In this document: piece by piece, positions 24,976 through 34,200 of the stretch
How the letters are laid out: every line of letters starts with the position of its first letter
Numbering within the stretch: position 1 is the stretch's first letter
Origin: Haberlea rhodopensis
Taxonomy: Eukaryota > Streptophyta > Magnoliopsida > Lamiales > Gesneriaceae
Assembly (NCBI GenBank): GCA_907163345.1
Contig: CAJQUN010001182.1
Span: 31,148 to 95,147 of the forward strand
Length of the DNA: 64,000 nt
Direction: 5' to 3'
Translations under genes and position numbers: made by a program
Notes under the pieces: generated by a model
Database searches by the model: none
What the model saw: the letters and a program-made list of their open reading frames with translations, nothing else
Told to the model about the DNA's origin: nothing

Positions 24976-26207
24976 TTACTCGACCTCGAGTAAACAAATA
25001 AAAACTACAATATTTTTGGTTAGCTCATAGGTTCATAACAAAGCAACTTATCCTCACTTTAATGCCTCAACAATTTTAACATGCACAGTAATGAAAGGCG
25101 GTGAAAAGTTAACAGTGGAACAAGTTCAATCCCTATACATTTCATACTCAACAAAATAGTGAACGTGTGTGTGTGGTCATAAACAAGTGTTGTGTACAAA
25201 TTATAGTTCCAAAATATGTAAATCCACAATAGTTCAAGTCATACACTAACACAAGTATAAGCTCACTTGCACACTCTTCTCCACTATCTTAGCTACTTTG
25301 CAAACATAAATCAAGTAGGTCTTTATTAGCTTGTAGCTTGGCCTAGGTATTGGCTTATGAAAGAAAGGGTAAGGATATTCAAACAAGAGAGTATGATGAA
25401 ATGCACACTAAAAGCTTCTCTTCTTGTATGAATTTTTCAAACCTTGTTCATTTTTTTCAAGGTTTATTTCAACATTTTTCTTCTTTAGTGCCTTGGCTCC
25501 CCTTGGAGTCATATTTTTATCTATTTTCTCAAGGCATTCCTTTTCTTTCATGCATTCCATTCTTTTGACAATTAAGCTCACAAATATACTTCAATGATTC
25601 CCAAGTGCATTTGAATGAAATACATCATACTCCCTTAAAAGGTATGGATTAAAATCACATTTAGGCTCATTAGGGAAGGATGATAAGCTAGTCAAGGAAT
25701 GTTGAATGGGGGTCTTGAGTATGCTTAGCATACTCCCATTCTTTTACATTAAGGCTCAAAAAGGGTACTAGAGATTGATTTTGTTTACATGGTAGGCTTG
25801 AAAGGCTCAAACGCATCAAAGATTGCCTATATCACTTTCATGTTTGCAAGTAGTCTAGACATACGCCTCAAAGAGCATGTAGTTAAGTTCTAGCATGTAT
25901 TAGAGACTTCTTAAGACTATTACAAAGTTCACACAATCTTCACTAAGCTATGCACACTTCACAAACCATGACAATAATGTGCTCAAAACATTCACTACTA
26001 AGTTAAAGTAAACTTTGCATTAGAGTTCAAAGTGTTCCAAGGTTAACAATTCACCTATGTTCAAAAGCATGCATGATATCAATTAGGTTTCATCATGGGC
26101 TAGTGATTCTAAGCATGTGTTCATTACTAGCTATGAGCTCAAAATTTTAAATTTTTCGATTTTTTCTTATTTTTGAAATAAGAAAAACAATAACACACTA
26201 CTAATCT

Positions 26208-26221
26208 CTCCCCCATACTTA
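26208..26221 (-). promoter_or_regulatory. First (internal) polypurine tract
   Basis: TAAGTATGGGGGAG on the - strand, 1.25 kb upstream of the LTR-adjacent tract and just downstream of a strong hairpin. The second Athila-like element has TAAGTTTGGGGGAG at the equivalent place (52667-52680). Confidence 0.7.
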
Positions 26222-26224
26222 AAT

Positions 26225-26246
26225 CTTACATTGTCCCCAATGTAAG
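26225..26246 (-). other. Perfect 9-bp-stem hairpin before the first polypurine tract
   Basis: CTTACATTG and CAATGTAAG separated by 4 nt form a perfect stem-loop, 3 bp from the internal purine tract. The counterpart in the second element is ACATTG-AGGA-CAATAT (52645-52660), with one imperfect pair. Conservation of both stem and position suggests an RNA or DNA structure used by the element. Confidence 0.75.
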
Positions 26247-26276
26247 GCAAAAATACAGGAGAAAAGAAACGTCTAA

Positions 26277-27281
26277 CTAATAAAGCAATAAAAAATAAAA
26301 GGGAGAAAGGAAACTAACTCCCCTTGGGTTGCCTCCCAAGCAGCGCCTCTGTTTAATGTCGGTGGCCCGACGCCAACCTTCTCGCTTAAGACGATGCCTA
26401 TTTGCCTTGAACCTCTTGGAGGGTTTTTGACTTTTCACTATGTCGCCTTCCTCCAAAGAAGTCAGTTGAGGTCGATCAAGATCTACCTCGTGGCATCCTT
26501 TAACTTGTTGTCCCCTATGCTCGCCTTTGGGAATCCCATTCTGGTGAGATTCCTTGTTATCCACCTCAATCTCTGTTTGTTGTTCAAGTATTGATGGCCT
26601 CAGTACCATCGTTGCTGGAGTTTCTACCTCTTTGCCACTGTCCAAGGTGTTGTCTTCGAAAAAATAGTCCCAAGGATCCATTTCAACACAGTACTCTATC
26701 GCCGACTCCTCTTCCACATCACTTGATTCATCCAAGTATTCAACATAGCTCTCAGTTGGAAACTTACCTTGCGGAGTTGTAGGATATACAAGCTCCTTTT
26801 CTTCTATTGGCACATGTATCTCCACTTCTAGCTCGGGTGGCATCAGTACCACCTTCTCCATAGTCTCCTCTTCTTCATCACTCCATGATTCGAATGCAAT
26901 CATGGTCTCCTTTTGTGCTGCTATCCGATCGGCTGATCTTATTATTTGCTCCATTTGGTTACCCAAATTCTGAGTGCTAGCCCTGAATTCCTGTTGAAAT
27001 TGCAAAGTACTATCATTAAGTTTTGAAAGAAGATCCTCTAAAGACTCACCAGGGGTATGGTATTGAGGTTGTTGCGGCCATGGCGAATATTGTGGTATGT
27101 ATGGCGGTAGATAGGACTGCATGTAAGGTGGAGGTGGGCTCATCCATTGATTGTCATAGTTGAGATTGGGATGATCACTCCAACTTGAGTTGTATGTTCT
27201 TTGTTCACTCCCTACGCCAAGTTGGTGCACAAGATACGCCAATTCGTCTAGTCGCCTATAGTCCTCCATGAAAAGATCCAA
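26277..27281 (-). CDS. Gag-like protein of Athila-type element (short form)
   Basis: An uninterrupted 334-residue frame on the - strand, beginning 119 bp downstream of the PBS, so it is probably the first protein of the element. Residues 31-45 (SSWSDHPNLNYDN) resemble the W-x-x-HPN-F/L motif at the C-terminal side of plant Athila/Gypsy gag. A proline/tyrosine/glutamine-rich stretch follows (about 47-80), then a helical segment LEDLLSKLNDSTLQFQQEFR...NLGNQMEQI (about 81-115), also typical of that region. The remainder is strongly acidic (about 125-250), then a basic tail. The gag capsid-like N-terminal half and a CCHC knuckle are missing; compared with usual Athila gag this is less than the full protein. 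The last 20 residues run over the CTTGGG/CCCAAG hairpin (LGGNP). Role inferred: gag remnant, possibly still translated. Confidence 0.65.
   Translation of the reverse strand: MDLFMEDYRRLDELAYLVHQLGVGSEQRTYNSSWSDHPNLNYDNQWMSPPPPYMQSYLPPYIPQYSPWPQQPQYHTPGESLEDLLSKLNDSTLQFQQEFRASTQNLGNQMEQIIRSADRIAAQKETMIAFESWSDEEEETMEKVVLMPPELEVEIHVPIEEKELVYPTTPQGKFPTESYVEYLDESSDVEEESAIEYCVEMDPWDYFFEDNTLDSGKEVETPATMVLRPSILEQQTEIEVDNKESHQNGIPKGEHRGQQVKGCHEVDLDRPQLTSLEEGDIVKSQKPSKRFKANRHRLKREGWRRATDIKQRRCLGGNPRGVSFLSPFYFLLLY
26323..26340 (-). other. CTTGGG-AGGCAA-CCCAAG hairpin
   Basis: A perfect 6-bp stem with 6-nt loop on the - strand, inside the end of the gag-like frame. The identical 18-bp sequence occurs in the other Athila-like element at 52410-52427, just after the gag-like stop. 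Identity of the loop as well as the stem, in otherwise diverged elements, points to selection for the structure or sequence. Confidence 0.85.
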
Positions 27282-27403
27282 TTTTTAAGAAATCAACCTG
27301 TAAGCACGAACAAACAAGAGTAGCGGTGTGGGGGAAAGAAAGAAATTAAACGAAAGAGAGAAAAAAAAAACAGAAAATATTAACACAAAAATATACAACG
27401 CCT

Positions 27404-27420
27404 CCCCGGCAACGGCGCCA
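27404..27420 (-). promoter_or_regulatory. Primer-binding site for tRNA-Asp
   Basis: TGGCGCCGTTGCCGGGG on the - strand is fully complementary to the 3' terminal 17 nt (with CCA) of plant tRNA-Asp as I recall it. It lies 8 bp inside the LTR end (CACA, then CCAAATTT). A tRNA-Asp primer is characteristic of the Athila/Calypso branch of Gypsy elements and fixes the - strand orientation. Confidence 0.88.
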
Positions 27421-27428
27421 AAATTTGG

Positions 27429-28290
27429 TGTGCGCTTATCGTGTACGCCCAAATTAACCCCACTCAATCCTCAAGATTGATAACAATAATGTAGTAGCGT
27501 GAGTAGGGATCGATCCCACGAGGAGGTGTGAATTCTTGTGTTAATGAAAATCAAAATCAAAACAATAAAATATGGGGTTGTGAATGAATTATACTAATTA
27601 AAACTAAAACTAAAGATTAAACTAATGAAAGCGATTCTTGGTATCGGTCGACTCTTCCTTGGAATTATCATCTATTTCATCGATTCACAAAAGACTCAAT
27701 TTTTCATATGAATATTCATCGTTGGACGTTTAATCCAATAATCAAAGTCCTATCTCACCTTACGTTTAGTTAAGTAGCCCAAGCGTTCTAGTTTAACCCT
27801 TATCAAACAATCAATCAAAATACAAGCGATTAAGATTTAAATCGATGATAGCATATGAACTAGTGAGATCGATGAAGCTAAACAACATAATCCAAGCGTC
27901 TATGTTTAATCTAGTCAAGTGTTCTTCCTAAGAATTTAACAAACTCACAAGCGGAAATTCATCAATCTTAGTTGCTTCGTAAATTAGAGGGATCAAACGA
28001 TTCCGTATTTGATATCTAATTTAGCGTTAGATTTCATGCAAGTTATTAGGTTGTCAATCCAATAAACAAACACAACAATCATATCAATAAATCAGAAAAA
28101 CTCTTGATACTCAATAAAATTGAAAATTAAAGCGTAAGAATCTCCCCAAGATAAATAAATTCCAAGGATTTGTCTTCCTCAACCAAGAATTAAAAACTAG
28201 CTAGACATAATCTAAGAAAAACAATAAATAAAAGCAAGGGAAAGAAAACTAATCCGATCTCCGCTCGTCGAGGTGTCAATCCCGCCTTCG
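27429..28290 (-). mobile_element. Truncated 5' LTR of the Athila-like element (862 bp)
   Basis: Corresponds base for base to 23440-24301 of the full LTR apart from a 1-bp indel and changes in the PBS-proximal 35 bp. It ends at CCCGCCTTCG and is followed immediately by minus-oriented satellite (TAACGGTGTAAATG). The missing 653 bp contain the palindrome cluster and the candidate TATA box, so this 5' LTR should be promoterless. Confidence 0.9.
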
Positions 28291-31200
28291 TAACGGTGTA
28301 AATGTAACATATTGGCTTTGGCAGATTCCAATTTAGAGTTTTCGAAATGCTGTAAGAATTTTTCACCCGGTTTTATGGTTTTCCTAGAAGAAAAACAATT
28401 ATACGGCCTCTATGATGTCAGCCCGGGCTGATTTATGAAAGTCAATTGTCATAACGGTGTAAATGTAACATATTGGCTTTGGCAGATTCCAATTTTGAGT
28501 TTCAAAAGCCGTATGAATTTTTCACCCGGTTTTATGGTTTTCCTAGAAGAAAAAAAATTATATTGCCTCTCTGATGTCATCCTGGGCTTATTAATGAAAG
28601 TCAAATGTCATAACGGTATAAATGTAACATATTGGCTTTGGCAGATTCCAATTTTGAGTTTTCAAAATGCCTTAAGAATTTTTCACCCGGTTTTAGGGTT
28701 TTCCTAGAAGAAAAAAAATTATACGGCCTCTCTGATGTCAGCCTGGGCGGATTTATGAAAGTCAAATGTCATAACGGTGTAAATGTAACATATTGTCTTT
28801 GGCAGATTCCAATTTTGAGTTTTCCAAAAGGCGTAAGAATTTTTCACTCGGTTTTAGGGTTTTCCTAGAAGAAAAAAAATTATACGGCATCTCTGATGTC
28901 AGTCCGGGTCGATTTATGAAAGTCAAATGTCATAACGGTGTAAATGTCACATATTGGCTTTGGCAGATTCCAATTTTGAGTTTTAAAAAAGCCGTAATAA
29001 TTTTTCACCCGGTTTTATTGTTTGCCTAGAAGAAAAAAAATTATACGGCCTCTCTGATGTCAGCCCGGGATGATTTATGAAAGTCAAATGCCATAACGGT
29101 GTAAATGTAACATATTGGCTTTGGCAGATTCCAATTTTGAGTTTTCAAAATGCCGTAAGAATTTTTCACCCGATTTTATGGTTTTCCTAGAAGAAAAAAA
29201 TTATACGTCCTCTCTGATGTCAGCCCGCGCTGATTTATGAAAGTCAAATGTCATAACGGTATAAATGTAACGTATTGGCTTTGGCAGATTTCAATTTAGA
29301 GTTTTCGAAATGCTGTAAGAATTTTTCACCCGGTTTTAGGGTTTTCCTAGATGAAAAAGAATTATACGGCCTCTGTGATGTCAGCCCGGGCTGATTTATG
29401 AAAGTCAAATGTCATAACGGTGTAAATGTAACATATTGGCTTTGGCAGATTCCAATTTTGAGTTTTCAAAAAGGCGTAAGCAATTTTCACCCGATTTTAT
29501 GGTTTTCCTAGAAGAAAAAAAATTATACGGCCTCTCTGATGTCAGCCCGGGCTGATTTATGAAAGTCAAATGTCATAACGGTGTAAATGTAACATATTGG
29601 CTTTGGCAGATTCCAATTTAGAGTTTTCAAAATGCGTAAGAATTTTTCACCCGGTTTTAGGGTTTTCCTAGAAGAAAAAAAATTATACGGCCTCTCTGAT
29701 GTCAGCCCGGGCTGATTTATGAAAGTCAAATGTCATAACGGTGTAAATGTAACATATTGGCTTTGGCAGATTCCAATTTTGAGTTTCAAAAATGCCGTAA
29801 GAATTTTTCACCCGGTTTATGGTTTTCCTAGAAGAAAAAAAATTATACTGCCTCTCTGATGTCAGCCCGGGCTTGATTTAATGAAAGTCAAATGTCATAA
29901 CGGTGTAAATGTAACATATTGGCTTTGGCAGATTCCAATTTTGAGTTTTCAAAATGCCTTAAGAATTTTTCACCCGGTTTTAGGGTTTTCCTAGAAGAAA
30001 AAAAATTATACGGCCTCTCTGATGTCAGCCTGGGCGGATTTATGAAAGTCAAATGTCATAACGGTGTAAATGTAACATATTGTCTTTGGCAGATTCCAAT
30101 TTTGAGTTTTCAAAAGGCGTAAGAATTTTTCACTCGGTTTTAGGGTTTTCCTAGAAGAAAAAAAATTATACGGCCATCTCTGATGTCAGTCCGGGTCTGA
30201 TTTATGAAGTCAAATGTCATAACGGTGTAAATGTAACATATTGGCTTTGGCAGATTCCAATTTTGAGTTTTCAAAAATGCCGTAAGAATTTTTCACCCGG
30301 TTTTAGGGTTTTCCTAGAAGAAAAAAAATTATACGGCCTCTCTGATGTCAGCCCGGGATGATTTATGAAAGTCAAATGTCATAACGGTGTAAATGTAACA
30401 TATTGTCTTTGGCAGATTCCAATTTTGAGTTTTCAAAAAGGCCGTAAGAATTTTTCACCCGGTTTTAGGGTTTTCCTAGAAGAAAAAAAATTATACGGCC
30501 TCTCTGATGTCAGCCCGGGCTGATTTATGAAAGTCAATGTCATAACGGTATAAATGTAACAGTATTGGCTTTGGCAGATTCCAATTTAGAGTTTTCGAAA
30601 TGCGTAAGAATTTTCACCCGGTTTTAGGGTTTTCCTAGAAGAAAAAAAATTATACGGCCTCTCTGATGTCAGCCCGGGCTGATTTATGAAAGTCAAATGT
30701 CATAACGGTGTAAATGTAACATATTGGCTTTGGCAGATTCCAATTTTGAGTTTTCAAAAGGCCGTAAGAATTTTTCACCCGGTTTTAGGGTTTTCCTAGA
30801 AGAAAAAAAATTATACGGCCTCTCTGATGTCAGCCCGGGCTGATTTATGAAAGTCAAATGTCATAACGGTGATAAATGTAACATATTGGCTTTGGCAGAT
30901 TCCAATTTTGAGTTTTCAAAAATGCCGTAAGAATTTTTCACCCGGTTTTAGGGTTTTCCTAGAAGAAAAAAAATTATACGGCCTCTCTGATGTCAGCCCG
31001 GGCTGATTTATGAAAGTCAAATGTCATAACGGTGTAAATGTAACATATTGGCTTTGGCAGATTCCAATTTTGAGTTTTCAAAAAGGCGTAAGAATTTTTC
31101 ACCCGGTTTTAGGGTTTTCCTAGAAGAAAAAAAATTATACGGCCTCTCTGATGTCAGCCCGGGCTGATTTATGAAAGTCAAATGTCATAACGGTGTAAAT

Positions 31201-34200
31201 GTAACATATTGGCTTTGGCAGATTCCAATTTTGAGTTTTCAAAATGCCGTAAGAATTTTCACCCGGTTTTAGGGTTTTCCTAGAAGAAAAAAAATTATAC
31301 GGCCTCTCTGATGTCAGCCCGGGCTGATTTATGAAAGTCAAATGTCATAACGGTGTAAATGTAACATATTGGCTTTGGCAGATTCCAATTTTGAGTTTTC
31401 AAAAAGGCCGTAAGAATTTTTCACCCGGTTTTAGGGTTTTCCTAGAAGAAAAAAAATTATACGGCCTCTCTGATGTCAGCCCGGGCTGATTTATGAAAGT
31501 CAAATGTCATAACGGTGTAAATGTAACATATTGGCTTTGGCAGATTCCAATTTAGAGTTTTCGAAATGCTGTAAGAATTTTTCACCCGGTTTTATGGTTT
31601 TCCTAGAAGAAAAACAATCGGCCTCTATGATGTCAGCCCGGGCTGATTTATGAAAGTCAAATGTCATAACGGTGTAAATGTAACATATTGGCTTTGGCAG
31701 ATTCCAATTTTGAGTTTCAAAAGCCGTATGAATTTTTCACCCGGTTTTAGGTTTTCCTAGAAGAAAAAAAATTATACGGACTCTCTGATGTCAGCCCAGG
31801 TTGATTTACGAAAGTCAAATGTCATAACGGTGTAAATGTAACATATTGTCTTTGGCAGATACAATTTTGCCTCTCTGATGTCAGCCCGGGCTATTAATGA
31901 AAGTCAAATGTCATAACGGTATACATGTAACATATTGGCTTTGGCGGATTCCAATTTTGAGTTTTCGAAATGCCTTAAGAATTTTTCACCCGGTTTTAGG
32001 GGTTTCCTAGAAGAAATATGGCCTCTCTGACTGTCAGCCCGGTCTGATTTATGAAAGTCAAATGTCATAACGGTGTAAATTTAACATATTGGCTTTGGCA
32101 GATTCCAATTTTGAGTTTTCAAAAGTCCGTATGAATTTTCACCCGGTTTAGGGTTTCCTAGAAGAAAAAAAATTATACGGCCTCTCTGATGTCAGCCCGG
32201 GCTGATTAATGAAAGTCAAATGTCATAACGGTGTAAATGTAACATATTGGCTTTGGCAGATTCCAATTTTGAGTTTCAAAATGCCTTAAAGAATTTTCAC
32301 ACCGGTTTTAGGGTTTTCCTAGAAGAAAAAAAATTATACGGCCTCTACTGATGTCAGCCCGGGCTGATTTATGAAAGTAAAATGTCATAACGGTGTAAAT
32401 GTAAAATATTGTCTTTGGCAGATTCCAATTTTGAGTTTTCAAAAAGGCGTAAGAATTTTTCACTCGGTTTTAGGGTTTTCCTAGAAGAAAAAAAATTATA
32501 CGGCCTCTCTGATGTCAGCCCGGTTGATTTATGAAAGTCAAATGTCATAACGGTGTAAATGTAACATATTGGCTTTGGCAGATTCCAATTTTGAGTTTTC
32601 AAAATGCCGTAAGAATTTTTCACCCGGTTTTAGGGTTTTCCTAGAAGAAAAAAAATTATACGGCCTCTCTGATGTCAGCCCGGGCTGATTTATGAAAGTC
32701 AAATGTCATAACGGTGTAAATGTAACATATTGGCTTTGGCAGATTCCAATTTTGAGTTTTCAAAATGCCGTAGAATTTTTCACCCGGTTTTAGGGTTTTC
32801 CTAGAAGAAAAAAATTATATGGCCTCTCTGATGTCAGCCCGGGCTTATTATGAAAGTCAAATGTCATAACGGTATAAATGTAACATATTGGCTTTGGCAG
32901 ATTCCAATTTTGAGTTTTCAAAATGCCGTAAGAATTTTTCACCCGGTTTTAGGGTTTTCCTAGAAGAAAAAAAATTATACGGCCTCTCTGATGTCAGCCC
33001 GGGCTGATTTATGAAAGTCAAATGTCATAACGGTGTAAATGTAACATATTGGCTTTGGCAGATTCCAATTTTGAGTTTCAAAAGCGTAGAATTTTTCACC
33101 CCGATTTTAGGGTTTTCCTAAGAAGAAAAAAAATTATATTGCCTCTCTGATGTCAGCCCGGGCTGATTATGAAAGTCAAATGTCATAACGGTAGTAAATG
33201 TAACATATTGGCTTTGGCAGATTCCAATTTTGAGTTTTCAAAATGCCTTAAGAAATTTTTCACCCGGTTTTAGGGTTTTCCTAGAAGAAAAAAAATTATA
33301 CGGCCTCTCTGATGTCATCCCGGGCTGATTATGAAAGTCAAATGTCATAACGGTGTAAATTTAACATATTGGCTTTGGCAGATTCCAATTTTGAGTTTTC
33401 AAAAAGCCGTAAGAATTTTTCACCCGGTTTTAGGGTTTTCCTAGAAGAAAAAAAATTATACGGCCTCTCTGATGTCAGCCCGGGCTTGATTATGAAAGTC
33501 AAATGTCATAACGTGGTAAATGTAACATATTGGCTTTGGCAGATTCCAATTTTGAGTTTTCAAAATGCCTTAAGAATTTTCACCCGGTTTTAGGGTTTTC
33601 CTAGAAGAAAAAAAATTATACGGCCTCTCTGATGTCAGCCCGGGCTGATTTATGAAAGTCAAATGTCATAACGGTGTAAATGTAACATATTGGCTTTGGC
33701 AGATTCCAATTTTGAGTTTTCAAAAAGGCGTAAGAATTTTTCACTCGGTTTTAGGGTTTTCCTAGAAGAAAAAAAATTATACGGCCTCTCTGATGTCAGC
33801 CCGGGTTGATTTATGAAAGTCAAATGTCATAACGGTGTAAATGTAACATATTGGCTTTGGCAGATTCCAATTTAGAGTTTTCGAAAATGCCTGTAAGAAT
33901 TTTCACCCGGTTTTAGGGTTTTCCTAGAAGAAAAAAAATTATACGGCCTCTCTGATGTCAGCCCGGGCTGATTTATGAAAGTCAAATGTCATAACGGTGT
34001 AAATGTAACATATTGGCTTTGGCAGATTCCAATTTTGAGTTTTCAAAAAGCCGTAAGAAGTTTTCACCCGTTTTAGGGTTTCCTAGAAGAAAAAAAATTA
34101 TACGGCCTCTCTGATGTCAGCCCGGGCTGATTTATGAAAGTCAAATGTCATAACGGTGTAAATGTAACATATTGGCTTTGGCAGATTCCAATTTTGAGTT

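Larger units (their letters stand above)
24955..26276 (-). other. Conserved non-coding module between two polypurine tracts
   Basis: About 1.25 kb without a credible ORF, bounded by purine tracts at both ends (26221-26208 and 24975-24955 on the - strand). Blocks of it match the equivalent region of the second Athila-like element at 52681-53913. These include AGCCTACCATGT, GGGAGTAT...CATACT followed by CCCCCATTCAACATT, AAGGGAGTAT[G/A]ATG, GAAGAGAAGCT, and CCTAGGCC...GCTACAAGCT...AAAGACCTA, in the same order. The function is unknown. Packaging, priming or export roles are possible but not shown. Confidence 0.75.
23440..28290 (-). mobile_element. Non-autonomous Athila-like LTR element, young, with truncated 5' LTR
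   Basis: Element on the - strand, read from right to left: 5' LTR remnant (28290-27429), PBS for tRNA-Asp (27420-27404), gag-like ORF (27281-26277), hairpins and first polypurine tract (about 26340-26208), 1.25 kb non-coding module, second polypurine tract (24975-24955), full 3' LTR (24954-23440). Protease, reverse transcriptase, RNase H and integrase are absent, so it is a gag-only or LARD-type derivative relying on other elements. The two LTRs look almost identical over 862 bp, which suggests a recent insertion. The outer 653 bp of the 5' LTR are missing exactly where satellite of the opposite orientation begins. Flanking satellite is plus on the left and minus on the right. Confidence 0.88.

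Noticed and set aside
25350..25568. A 72-residue plus-strand frame
   Set aside because: It lies antisense within the non-coding module of a minus-strand element and has no motif.
27285..27467. A 60-residue frame on the - strand at the LTR/PBS joint
   Set aside because: It spans the PBS and the LTR end, so it cannot be a conserved protein of the element.
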